In this document: piece after piece, positions 11,468 to 21,383 of the stretch
How the letters are laid out: every line of letters begins with the position of its first letter
Position numbering within the stretch: the stretch's first letter is position 1
DNA from: Macrolepiota albuminosa
Lineage: Eukaryota; Basidiomycota; Agaricomycetes; Agaricales; Agaricaceae
Assembly: GCA_027475525.1 (NCBI GenBank)
Contig: JAMWFC010000054.1
Span: 186,001 to 250,000 of the forward strand
Length of the DNA: 64,000 bases
Direction: 5' to 3'
Translations under genes and position numbers: made by a program
Notes under the pieces: generated by a model
Seen by the model: the letters and a program-made list of their open reading frames with translations, nothing else
The model's database searches: none
What the model was told of the DNA's origin: nothing

Positions 11468-12065
11468 TGTAATACTTGGTTGCAAGTAGTACTGATAGTT
11501 CTGGGGCTTGCTAGTATAGAATATGACCTTCAATTCACACAGACTGATTGACAAACTTGATGTATTAATATTTTGAGTTGCAAATCCTAATCTTCCAGAA
11601 TGCAGAGGTTTCTCAACAAACTCCAGCCTAAGCAATTTACTCCCTGGGAATCACTGAGCCTTTGCCTATCAATTGCCTGTCTATTTTCTACTAAACTTGG
11701 GCTATTTATACTGTTTTTCTGGTGCACAGACCACTAGCTACACATGACTCTTTGTTGTAAACTCCCCAGCCTCCAGAACATATTTAATAGTCCCCCTTGG
11801 GAGGCCTGTTTCAGTGCTACCAGTTTCACCATTCAACTTTTTGTTCCACCATTCCTCCAGATGTTTCTGATTGCCACTTCCCCATTTGCTTCAGCTCTAT
11901 TTAGCATGTTCCCATTCATAGATCCTTCTTTTTCCTTTTAGCGCTTCCCTGCATTTCATGCTTCTTTTTCCTTTCCCCTTTTAGTCATGTCAAATCAGGC
12001 ATTGTCAGATCTGATCTTGATCTAGATCATCACAAATTGATTCTATCTTGTCACTTCTGCCAGCT
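11468..12065. repeat. LTR family C, copy 1, 3'-truncated
   Basis: It shares the order ATACTTGG...TACTGATAGTTCTGGG, AACTCCAGCCTAAG, GCCTTTGCCTATCAATTGCC and the GATCTTGATCTAGATCATCACAA box with 28686-29470. The right end runs directly into a truncated family A LTR at 12066, so one insertion or deletion cut both. Ends are inferred by comparison; no TSD found. Confidence 0.7.
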
Positions 12066-12362
12066 CCCATAAAAAACTCAAAAATTGCCTATACAAACAA
12101 TTGCATAAATAAGGGGCAAACTCTGGCAAACTCTGGCTTATGTAAGTGGTCTGGAAGTGGCACTGAAGGGCGCACACTTGTCTGAATGGTAGCTAAAGAA
12201 CCAGAGCACCTCAAGAGCTGAGAATAGTACTAACAGATAGTGTTGAAAGCATAGAAATAGTAAAAGTAAAATGAGATAATGTTAGAAGGAATAAGAGAAT
12301 GAATGAAAGGAGAGTGAAGAAATAAGAAGTGAAAGAAGGAAGAAATGAGGAGTCCTCTAACA
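12066..12362 (-). repeat. Truncated family A LTR
   Basis: This is the 5' part of LTR-A in reverse orientation, from AACTCAAAAATTGCC to GAGTCCTCTAACA, with the LTR-A internal order kept (CACACTTGTCTGAATG, CCAGAGCACCTC, AGAAATGAGGAGTCC). The other half is missing at the junction with LTR-C. Confidence 0.8.
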
Positions 12363-12909
12363 GCCACCTGGTAAGAATTTGTTTGCTACTAGAAGCTTTC
12401 ATTGCAGCAAATTTAACACTGGGTTAATATAGCACAGCCTAGTTAAGAGTTAGCTGGTTCTCTTTCTAGATTTCCTTGACAGATTTTGCTATTTTACAGA
12501 CTATTCTCAGTTCCTATCTGATTACATTATTCTCACTGTGTTATTTTGTTATGATTTATTTACTCTTTTACCACCTTCTTCTCCAATGCAATGTCTCAAA
12601 CTTTCAACTCTTTCAACTCTCACCAATAACTCTGATAGACACATAGTTACAATAGAATCAACTTATTATCTGGGTGCAACAGGTGTTATTAATGTCAGAC
12701 ACTGTCTAGCCTAGCTAGCTGTTATTTTAGAGCATGGTAGAGATTTTTGAAAGAATATTTGTTAGAAACATGTTATGACTTTCAACAAGTGTTTCACCAG
12801 ATATCTCTACAAGGTTCTAAAATATATGCAGGTGCTTGTCAAGTCACAGATAGTCTGCTAAATCTTATAGATCTTTTGTTAGATCTTTAGCCATCTCTTA
12901 AAATGTTTT
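12363..12909. other. AT-rich spacer
   Basis: No gene or repeat recognised. Confidence 0.4.
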
Positions 12910-13110
12910 TGTAACACTTTCAGAGGATTGAATTGACAATCTCAGCAAAACTGGAACTAGCAGGGCTTGAACCTGCATTACATATTACCATTACACCATA
13001 GTTCTATATTACTACATGCCTTTTATGTCAACTAAGATTATTTTAGCTCTAGTCAATAGGGCTTAGGCCTAACCCAGGCTTTAACTAAGGTGTATTGACA
13101 CATTCTTACA
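12910..13110 (-). mobile_element. Small TG..CA element with tRNA-like core, copy 1
   Basis: A 201-bp sequence starting TGTAACACTT and ending ATTCTTACA, homologous to 34889-35092. On the minus strand it contains TGGTGTAATGG (A-box-like) and GGTTCAAGCCC (B-box-like). The latter sits in a perfect 5-bp T-arm stem, GCAGG/CCTGC, and outer arms GAACTA/TAGTTC could pair as an acceptor stem. No anticodon arm is present. No clear target duplication remains here (GTTTT before, CTCTT after). See copy 2 for the intact insertion. Confidence 0.7.
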
Positions 13111-13354
13111 CTCTTCCAACTACTATGCTAAGCTATACCTACTCAGAACCTCCTTTTAGATAACTTTAAATAATAATATTGAACTTTTTTAATATTTTCT
13201 GTTGCACTCTTTGCTATTTTAGCTAGTGGCTTATTACTCTGAGTGAGTTTTCAGATTAGCAGTACTTGACACACTTCTGATCACTCATGCTCTGCCTGAT
13301 TTGACAATTACTACACTGAGATAGTTGTAAATGTTTTTTTTTTTCAAATTATTC
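13111..13354. other. Spacer
   Basis: No gene recognised; ends in a T-run (about 13336-13344). Confidence 0.4.
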
Positions 13355-13508
13355 AATAAGAATCTCTTAGATTTGTTATTATATCTGATACCAAAGTTTG
13401 AAGCCTGTATATGCTCTTTATTAATATCACAAATAAGAATCTCTTAGATTTGTTATTATATCTGATACCAAAGTTTGAAGCCTGTATATGCTCTTTATTA
13501 ATATCACA
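13355..13508. repeat. Exact 77-bp tandem duplication (1 of 11)
   Basis: Bases 13355-13431 are repeated without a mismatch at 13432-13508. It lies in non-coding AT-rich sequence with no relation to the other ten duplicated segments, which share only the 77-bp period. Interpreted as an unmerged assembly overlap. Confidence 0.95.
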
Positions 13509-13779
13509 TCAAGTCTTTAGCAGTACTACTTATTGTTCTAGTATTATTATTTTAGTAACATCTATGCCAACTTTCATGCCTAATTGTTACTCTGACTATA
13601 TATTATAATTGTAAAGTAGATTTTTATTTAATAGTACCTCATATCTAACTTAATTACTAGGTTCTGATGATAAAGTAAAATGATCAAAATAAGATGTAAA
13701 TAGGAGCTACCTTAATATCAGAATTATATAAAAAGATGTGAAATACTAGTAAATATCTACTGTGTATTTACAATATTGC

Positions 13780-14137
13780 TGTAAGGGCAACCTCTAAGAG
13801 TTGTAGCACATTCACACAACTGGCAGAGAAAAATCCAAAATATATTAGAATAGAATAGCAATAGTACATCAAGAACTCAATATCTGGCAAAGAAAAATCC
13901 AAAGACAATAAGTCTAAAGATCTCTAGTGCCAAGTGTAGCAGATTAGCAGGGTGGTGAAGCATAGAATGACTGTACAGAACAACAAATCTAAGCCTGACC
14001 TCTAGAGCTTAGCTTCAAAATTGGCCTGACCTTGTGTGGTGTAGTTTGTCTACCCTGGTTACAGTAGACCAGAATCAAAAAGCATGTGAAAAAAATGTAA
14101 GAGAGTAGAGAAGAGAGAAAATAGAAGTTTTCTGAAA
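13780..14137 (-). repeat. Decayed LTR related to family A
   Basis: It opens TGTAAGGGCAACCTCTAAGAG, has GGCAGAGAAAAATCCAAA twice, then AATAAGTCTAAAG, and closes near GTTTTCTGAAAA. This layout equals a reversed family A LTR but with lower identity and a shorter 5' part. A similar divergent copy lies at 45526-45869, so both may define a subfamily. Confidence 0.55.
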
Positions 14138-14760
14138 ATTGTATCTTAATATAATGGCAATCTTTAAAAGCTGTGACTAAGTATAATGAAGTAGGCTAGA
14201 GCACAGACACCTTGGTCTTTTACTTTTTACTGTCATTTTCATGCTCATGCAGCTATTATTCTCTCTATAAAACTGGATCTTATATACTTGGAAAACTTAA
14301 AATATTATAAATTCAACAAAATCTTGTTAACTATATTACACTCAGCTGTATAGCTGGCAGAGGTATTCAAAGAGAACAAAGTTGAAAAACTATCTTTAAA
14401 GATATATTAGAGTCTAATTTTGATATTTTAACTTATTTAATATTATTTTTGTATTATGATTTGATCATCATGTTTTGAAAGTAACTATATATTGATACCA
14501 TTTTGTTTGTTCTTAAATAAATTGCTATAAAAAGCACATAACAAACATAAAAGAGAGAGAAGTTTCAGGAAGTTTCCACAGGAAAAATGTGAGTGTATTT
14601 AAGTTATAAACTTATAAATTCACAATATAAGTAGTTGAGGCAAAACAAACATTTCACCTTACATTGGTACTTTTAAGTATGATATTTGATACCAGTAAGT
14701 AAGGTTCAGCTTACTCTCAGTCAGTGTATAATCAGCTGAAAGTATCTGTTGTGATGATAA
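14138..14760. other. AT-rich spacer
   Basis: No gene or repeat recognised; precedes the LTR whose imperfect target duplication GATAA begins at 14756. Confidence 0.4.
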
Positions 14761-15537
14761 TGTAAAAGCAATCTCTGAATACTATGGCTCAGTTACACAG
14801 CTAGCAGAGAGAGATGCAAAGTATAAGTATGTACTAACAATATCATAATAATTACTCACCTGGCAGAGGGAGATCTAAAAAAACACACATTTAGAGATTC
14901 TTTATGCCAAGATTAATGCTTCTGGGGCCTCTGAAGCATGGGAAACAACTGTACAGGACAACAGAACCTTCAAAACTCAAAAATTGCCTACACAAACAAT
15001 GGCACAAATAAAAGGCAAACTTTGGCAAACTATGGCTTATATAAATGGTCTGTATGCAGTGTTGAAGGGCCCATACTTCTCTGAATGATAGCCAAAGAAC
15101 TGGAGCACCTCAAAGGCTAAAAGTAGTACTAATAGATAGTGTTGAAAGTGTTGGAGATTGACATTCACCACATCACACTCCTCAATATCACATCCGATAT
15201 CACATTATCACATAATGTGCCTGGCCCTGGCCACTGATTACTTTAGACTGACAATGACCATTGTCTATGGACGCACGTATATATAACCAGTACCATACAA
15301 ATAACACCCTCAGTCATTTATACGAGACTGAGGGTGAGCAACTAACTTTACTTATTTATGATACGATACTCACTGGACAAGTAGATCCATACTTACAATC
15401 GGTCTACTTAGGTCTGCATTTCTAACAGAAAGAAGCAAAACAGTAAAGTAAGAGAATGACAGAAGAAATAAGAGCACAAATAAAAGAAGAGTAAAGAAAT
15501 AGAGTAAAAGAGGGAAGAAATGAGGAGTCTCCTGACA
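14761..15537 (-). repeat. Solo LTR, family A, split by a copia-type LTR
   Basis: A reversed LTR-A (TGTAAAAGC ... GAGTCTCCTGACA) flanked by GATAA (14756-14760) and GATAG (15538-15542), a 4/5 target duplication. It is interrupted at 15149-15427 by a second solo LTR with its own TSD. The decay of its TSD and CpG sites makes it older than the inner insertion. Confidence 0.85.
15149..15427 (+). repeat. Nested solo LTR, copia-type, 279 bp
   Basis: It starts TGTTGGAGATTGACA, ends ATTTCTAACA, and is flanked by the perfect 5-bp duplication GAAAG (15144-15148 and 15428-15432). It has a TATATATAA box near 15281 and an internal CCTCAGTC...GACTGAGG hairpin that recurs in the relic cluster at 18540-19330. 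The copia assignment rests on the TGTTGGA start, the short length and general resemblance, without internal genes. Confidence 0.85.
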
Positions 15538-15713
15538 GATAGTCAAATATATATGTCTAATGCTGCATTGTTTTGTACTTGACAATTGGATATGATAGTT
15601 GTGATATCTTGGAGAGATGGCCATTTACAGTGATGCATGCAACAGGTTATTCTGAGATCTAGTAGATTGAAGTTTTATCATTTGCCAGGAATCTTGTCTC
15701 AAAAATTCATGTC

Positions 15714-16343
15714 ATGTTACTACCTGTATCATATGATAGAATGAGATTTTACTGGAGAAATCTTGTCTTGAAAAACAAGCTATCAAGTGCTAAGCCTGAC
15801 ATGTTTTCTATAGGTAGATATATAAGTGTCTATTCTTTGATTGATAAGGTGATCAAGTACAACATATCTGTTAGTATGTCATCCACAGTATGCCCCATGA
15901 GTCATATTCAAGCTATGAGAGGGGTATCATGGTCAAGACTATTGCAAATAGTTTTGCTAAACAACAACTGTTCTGGTATCCAGGAGTCTCTGAGCAACAC
16001 ATTATTAATTACAGAAAATTGTTTCACATGTAACAGTTACATTGAAAGGGTTTCAGAGTTTGTACACTTGCCTCCAATCATAGTATTTGACATATCAATA
16101 GACTCTGATTTTGTGGTGATGAGCACTCATGTCACTGAGTGTTGTTGCATTGTCAAGGGAATTATATATTTTGGAGAACATCACTTTACATCTTGTTATA
16201 TTGATAACACTAGATGCATGTGGTATTCTAATAGTATGGAAACAGGTGGTGTCATGTCAAAGGAATGCAAATCTATAGAAGACATAGATTTAAATGTGTG
16301 CAGAGGCTGTCTGGCTACTGCCATTGTGTATATGCAGGCATAA
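15714..16343 (+). CDS. Cysteine-peptidase-like (USP-type fold) ORF, transposon-associated
   Basis: An uninterrupted 209-codon ORF. Visible features are a CFTCN Cys pair near residue 102, a VHLPPIIVFDIS strand, and GIIYFGEHHFTSCYID followed by MWYSNSM. The last two resemble the catalytic-His region of ubiquitin-specific peptidases (GxIYxGxxHF...W). In mushroom-forming fungi such modules occur beside large DNA transposons of the KDZ type; that link is from general knowledge. The N-terminal Cys box is not evident, so this may be a C-terminal fragment. The start is simply the first Met. Its neighbours are a nested LTR on the left and a MITE on the right. CpG-poor but free of stops. Function is uncertain. 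Confidence 0.45.
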   Translation: MLLPVSYDRMRFYWRNLVLKNKLSSAKPDMFSIGRYISVYSLIDKVIKYNISVSMSSTVCPMSHIQAMRGVSWSRLLQIVLLNNNCSGIQESLSNTLLITENCFTCNSYIERVSEFVHLPPIIVFDISIDSDFVVMSTHVTECCCIVKGIIYFGEHHFTSCYIDNTRCMWYSNSMETGGVMSKECKSIEDIDLNVCRGCLATAIVYMQA

Positions 16344-16484
16344 CACCCATACAAGGTTAATTCCTGACTTATACAGGAGGCATACCATAGTACATTTTTC
16401 TTCCATACCCTGTTGATATTGTAGCTTGCTGGATGTATTTGTAACAATGCATTTGTTTATTTATTTTATATGTAAGTAGTCAAT

Positions 16485-16844
16485 CACTGGATGCAGGGAA
16501 TAATGTTTTTGGCAAAACAATGTAAAAAATAATCCAACTAATTTCAGAATTTTATTTGAATATTTCTGTCAAAACTACAGAAAAAATATATTAACTGAAC
16601 TCAAAGAGATAAGAAAATAAATTGCCACAGGAAGCTTGCTTTGGTTCTTAGGTTCAAAAATAACCAATATAGTCCTCTCCAATGCATTTGAGCACATCAA
16701 ACCAAGTATCATTAAAAGTTTGATCACAATATTTTTTATATGGTTTTGACAGAAATATTCAAATAAAACTTTGAAATCAATTGGATTATTTTTATTGTAT
16801 TTTTATATTGTTTTGCCAAAGAACATCATCTCCTGCATCCAGTG
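16485..16844. mobile_element. 360-bp MITE with about 100-bp inverted repeats
   Basis: Ends are CACTGGATGCAGG and CCTGCATCCAGTG. The inverted arms run to about 16583 and from about 16744, and include TTTTGGCAAAACAAT / ATTGTTTTGCCAAA and AATATTTCTGTCAAAAC / GTTTTGACAGAAATATT. A 3-bp direct repeat AAT flanks it (16482-16484 and 16845-16847). No ORF, so non-autonomous. The 3-bp TSD suggests a PIF/Harbinger-type transposase in trans, but chance cannot be excluded for 3 bp. Confidence 0.75.
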
Positions 16845-17011
16845 AATGCTAGAGATCTCGGGATTGCCGTGCTCGCAACTGCCCATACTCAACGGTAACC
16901 ACGTATGTGCTATCAGGGTCACTAAGGTCTCCCTTGTTTCCAGTCTGTCACATCTATGCGTAGCTTGCTGCAACAGTATAGCCTCTCAACAATCTGTCAA
17001 ACATGATATGA

Positions 17012-17459
17012 TCATGCACAGGAACAGTCGTTTTTCCCACACAGATCTATCAAACACTGAAATCTGAGCCTTAAAAGATTTCCCTCCTCGGTTGCCATCA
17101 TCAAAGACGCTACTTTTTCCCTTACTTCTTCTCACCTGTCATCCAATCTATTAGTCAGTTCTTTGAAGGAATAAACATTCTCGTCGAGCTCTTCCGTTCC
17201 TTGTGAAATATCCTCGATGGATGCCGATTGCTGTTTTTGTTGTATGTGCTTCTGTACGGCAAGCTCTTCATTACGCAATCCCATTTTCAGGCTAATTGCG
17301 CCGTCGGCTCATTGTAGCGACCTGCGGGGACTGTCCCATGTGCTCCTTATGCACATACAGTAAATTTGCTTTATTTCATGCTTGTTACCTGATCAACTTC
17401 CTTGTCAGTCCCTTCAAAATGGTGTGGTAATAAACGAGATGACGACGCCGATCGTATGC
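17012..17459 (-). CDS. Possible host gene, three C-terminal exons, coiled-coil-like
   Basis: On the minus strand three segments join in frame through GT-AG introns. They are 17459-17389, then an intron of 97 bp (GTAACA...TTAG), then 17291-17136, an intron of 72 bp (GTGAGA...TCAG), then 17063-17012 ending in TGA. The middle exon encodes a charged, Gln/Glu-rich helical stretch (RNEELAVQKHIQQKQQ, EELDENVYSFKELTNRL) that could form a coiled coil. CpG content is normal, unlike the surrounding transposons. No family was recognised and the 5' exons were not found, so it may be a fragment or a coincidence of splice signals. Confidence 0.3.
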
Positions 17460-17999
17460 CTAACCAAGAATGGAGCAATGCTCGAGAGGCAGAGCTGTTC
17501 CAAGATCAGCCGCAAATGAAGGAAGGGATGGAAGAAAAATCAAGATATAGAGATAGGTCTGCGATAAACTGTGAGGTCATCTTATAAGTAACTTTCTAAA
17601 CTCATCTGAACATTCTTTCTAGAGAACTGTACATGTTGATTGTGTGTGGATCAATCACAAACATCGTTCGCCGTTTTCAAAATGATTAAATGTAAAATAC
17701 AAGAGTTGAAGTCAAGGCAATGTCGCCCAAGTGAATATCTTTGGTACCCAATTCTTATATCCCGAATTGTCGGTAGTCTAAAATTGGATGGCGGAAGTCT
17801 TCGTACGTCGTTAGTACGCAAATGACTCCTGTCCCGAAATTCGTTACCCGAGGGAAGGAAGCAGAGTGCCAATGCGAAGAGCGGACGGCACTGTTAACGC
17901 GACCGGCGGAGTGTTATCAGAAGTTATGCAGTTACCTTATTCCCTGTGGAGTCCTTGTCAACTGTTTGCCGACTGTTCGACTGCGATGCGCTCTACATT

Positions 18000-18284
18000 T
18001 CATTTGAGACCAGGTCTCAGCCTATATCGAGACCTTAACATCCTGAAATCGCTTCTGCCGCCGGAGATTGAAAGTAGGGCCGAACTGTGAGCGATGACTC
18101 CGGAAATGCCGCTTTTTGACAGGATTAGCCTCAACGACTTGATCACACGCGTGTAGACAATGACGCTGACTGTGTCGCAAAAAGGCTCCGCGTAGCTCAC
18201 AGAAACATACATTATCTCACCCTGCGATACTTCGCGTTCGCTACCAAGGTTCTCAAAGGTTGGTTTACCAGAAACAAATCCCAT
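18000..18284 (-). CDS. Short ORF of unknown nature
   Basis: A 94-codon minus-strand ORF in the CpG-retaining island, beginning MGFVSGKPTFENLGSERE. A GTGAGA donor-like site follows codon 21 and an AG 51 bp downstream would keep the frame, so splicing is undecidable from sequence alone. It could be a 5' exon of the coiled-coil candidate downstream, but connecting exons were not identified. No family recognised. Confidence 0.2.
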   Translation of the reverse strand: MGFVSGKPTFENLGSEREVSQGEIMYVSVSYAEPFCDTVSVIVYTRVIKSLRLILSKSGISGVIAHSSALLSISGGRSDFRMLRSRYRLRPGLK

Positions 18285-18539
18285 GGCTCAGCGCTCGGCT
18301 GATATCAAACGAAAACTACAGCTCGATCTTCATCAGTGTCCTCCGGCGTGGGATGTTGAAACTCGGCCTCTCACCAGAAAGCAGCAGTCATGATTGATTC
18401 GTGGTACCAGTTTAATTGTAGTTCGAACCTTATTGTAGAGTGATAGATGGATTAGTCTATCTTATGCTGATACGACCACACCAACAAAACTGTCACTCTG
18501 CTTTGTCCACCATTCATTGTCTACCCCAACGCCTACGAT

Positions 18540-19330
18540 AGCACAACCTCATTCAATTAATATCGAACTGAGGGTGAGTAATTTTCCATACACGAATGGA
18601 TTTACTAATGTAACTACCGTACAGAAACTTATTCCTATGTCAGAACAAAGGACATATGGTTCTAACAGTCTACAGAGCTCTCATTAGCAAGTAAAGATGT
18701 AACTCACCCTCAGTCACAATAGCATGATGTATTTGACTGAGGGAGCTGCTGTGTATGACCAGATATGTAATTAAAAACAATGATATAACACGTATGCTTA
18801 CGATGTGACTTTGTTAAAACTCGATACTTATTTAGTGCTAGAAGACGAAGTGAGTCCTCAGTTAAATGTATGATTGACTGAGTAGTAGCTACCTAGAAGA
18901 CGAAGTAAGTCTCAAGTGTTGAGGAAGGGACTTACACGAAGTCGGCAACATATTCAGGCCAACTTCCATTTATGGAATTGCCACTCGATTTCCTTCTAAC
19001 TCAGCCACACTTACTCAATCAGTATTTGATAATCTGTGTTTTTTTTCTCTTCGGTATATTTTTCTTACGAACAAACAAAGCCCCCTCAGTCAACCACATC
19101 ACAGAGTGAGACTGAGGGTGAGCTAAAAGTCATTTGCTTACATCCGCACAATTTACTTACGGATTGCTGTAGATTAGAACTCAGGTAATATATCTCAGTC
19201 AATCACATCACAGAGTGAGACTGAGGACTAAAACTATTGTTTTACTCTACATCAAGGAAGCTGCGTCAGTACGTATTTTGTGTGTGTGTATGAGTACTCA
19301 CCCTCAGTTCAATGGCTTATGTATTATGTA
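18540..19330. repeat. Cluster of copia-type LTR relics
   Basis: Fragments carrying the ACTGAGGGTGAG motif or its complement recur at about 18562, 18700, 19085-19125, 19195-19230 and 19295. Several form the CCTCAGTC...GACTGAGG hairpin seen in the LTR at 15149-15427. One fragment ends with GGTTCTAACA at 18667, like an LTR end. Orientations are mixed, and complete copies with TSDs were not found. Confidence 0.6.
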
Positions 19331-19586
19331 TTGTAACAGTGGGGGTCTATGTGATAGGCCCGTAATGTGGCCGATGGCCAGTTTAATAATGAGACAAAGG
19401 AAGAGAAAGAATGGGCGCATAGAGGAGGCGAGTGAAGTGGCCATGGTGTGCTTACTAACAGACTTAGGTCCATCATCAGTGAGAGAAGGTTTTAATCCTT
19501 GAAGGTCATCCGATTATAAGAACTGCCAGGGTCTTCCCTCTCCACTTTTTTCCATTGTTGAGGGAGGATCGCGTTACGCGTCTGCA

Positions 19587-19607
19587 CTCACGTGCAATGC
19601 ACGTGAG
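19587..19607. promoter_or_regulatory. Perfect palindrome with two CACGTG E-boxes
   Basis: The 10-bp arms CTCACGTGCA / TGCACGTGAG flank a single A. Each arm holds CACGTG, the site of bHLH factors of the Pho4/Cbf1/USF type. A further inverted pair, GGATCGC (19566-19572) and GCGATCC (19611-19617), brackets it. It is symmetric and could also act as a hairpin; no gene start is obviously served by it. Confidence 0.45.
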
Positions 19608-19619
19608 CGAGCGATCCAC

Positions 19620-20645
19620 GGAGGGAAAGGGAAAACATAAGGATTTAAACAGTTCTACGATGTGTTGTCAGAAGCGGCGAACGGAACATCAGGTGTGTGC
19701 CCTTCACTCACAATACCATCCACAATTCAAGTGATATCTTGATGATTTCTCGTATCAAACGTACGTTGTATCTTTCTATCTGTACATTATGATTGAGATG
19801 TCCTTCGAGAAGCGCTCAAGACATGCAAACTAGAAACGCAGGTTGAAGCTATGCATACCAGTATAGAATCGATAAGGCGCGGGAAGATATTCCGCTAAGC
19901 CGCCCATATAGGATACCCATCATGGGCTTGAAATGTTCGAGGCCAAAAGGGATGAAAAAGGCTTTGTAGGAAAGATATATTAGATGACTTCATGGAATAT
20001 TTGAGTGCTAAGGTGTGGATGAGACCAATTCATGTAGCTTCTAGCTTTCTTGTCCGGATAAGATGCTTGACGTATTATTTGTCTTACTCACCGAGCTACA
20101 TAGGATAGGCTTGGACTATTTGAAAATACAGTCTCAAGAAGACTATGCCGTATTAGAATCCATTTCTGTCGAGGAGCCTATTTGTACTCCTCCATCATCT
20201 GTTGGCATGCTAGGGAAGCCTCGGCGTCTACCATTATCATTGGGAGAACTCACCTTTCAGAGTTAGTCAAGCTGTCTGTCTGTTCCTGTCTAACGCTTCA
20301 TCAGGACCCAGCAACCCAACAAACCCTCGTTACTCCATCCCATCAGTTTCTGGTGCTACAGGTAAAGAGCTTCTGCCAAAGAACGTTTACTTCTTGGGTG
20401 AACCTGTAATCAACGTAAAGTCAGCGTGTCCTTCCATTTTCAATCTCCGGCCTAGTATAAATGAGCGTCCTACGTAGTAAATTTACGTTGGGGTTCCTCA
20501 CGAAAACCAGTGCCAACCCCGGGTTCGAACTGAACATGGCATTAGGAAGAGGGTGTTGTAACAAGAAGTCCATAATAGTCCTAATTGAAATACGTCCGAC
20601 TCATAATATAAACAGGTCCGCTAGGCTTTGCAACGATGCCCTCCA
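19620..20645. other. Low-repeat spacer downstream of the secreted-protein gene
   Basis: CpG-retaining sequence with short ORFs only (best 104 codons, 20461-20775 plus, which overlaps the secreted-protein gene antisense). No homology recognised. It probably contains that gene's 3' untranslated region near 20646. Confidence 0.4.
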
Positions 20646-21383
20646 TCAAAGCATAACAATAACAAGACTGGCCAAGAGCGTCATTAAGATACCATGGACG
20701 CGAACATCGAGAGACGACGCGGAGTTAAAGAGGGAGCTGGTCCCCGAGACACCGGGGCTGCTTGAGAAGGAATGAGTTGCTGACTTTTTTATCGTTGAAG
20801 CGGGAGAGACAGCTGTGGAAGATGCGATGTCTGAAATAATCGAGCCGGAAGCATCGAGGGTCACAGTGACTGTGCAAGCTGACGAACTAGCTGTCACGGC
20901 AGAGACGGTAACAGTAGGAACAGCACTGCTGCTGGAGGCTGCCGCGATGGATGTGACAGACGAGCTGGCCGTGACACTCGTGGCGGGGTTCTGGCGCCCG
21001 ACGAGGGTGGGAGAGACAGAAGAGTTTTCAGACGACGACGACGAAGTCCGCTCATTCGCTGACGCAGTCCCGGTGGGTACAGAAGTTGTTAAAATGTTGG
21101 TGGACGAGACCGAAGGGGCCGTTCCTCTAAGAGTAGGTGCAGACACTACCAATGTCACGCACGTTTGCTGATCGCCGGTTATGGTACCAGTTGGAGCTTG
21201 TGCACTACTAGGGACGGAGGATAACAAGGTGAGGGAAGGCATAGATGACCTAACGTAGTCAGAGAAACAGGGTCAGGGAGCACGAGGCAGCAGTAAACTA
21301 TGGACGCACGACTCTGCCTGAGGAATGGCCGTTGTAGTCGCGGAAAGCGCTAGGGCTGCTGCGATGGTAAAGAACGACTTCAT
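20646..21383 (-). CDS. Ser/Thr-rich secreted, probably GPI-anchored protein
   Basis: Two exons (21383-21310 and 21249-20646) encode 225 residues. Exon 1 gives a classical signal peptide, MKSFFTIAAALALSATTTA, followed by IPQA. The 60-bp intron has a GTGCGT donor and a GTTAG acceptor, and joins a codon split after two bases. The body is dominated by Ser, Thr, Ala and Val with many SSS runs, few Cys and no catalytic motif. The C-terminus is a short spacer followed by a hydrophobic tail (GILMTLLASLVIVML), typical of a GPI-anchor signal. Expected location is the cell wall or plasma membrane, heavily O-glycosylated. The Met at 21242 inside exon 2 would lose the signal peptide, so 21383 is preferred. 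It is the clearest host gene in the window. Confidence 0.75.
21250..21309 (-). other. 60-bp spliceosomal intron of the secreted-protein gene
   Basis: Donor GTGCGT and acceptor TTAG on the minus strand. Removal joins the signal-peptide exon to the Ser/Thr-rich exon in frame; reading through gives a stop after about 13 codons. Length is typical for basidiomycetes. Confidence 0.7.
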
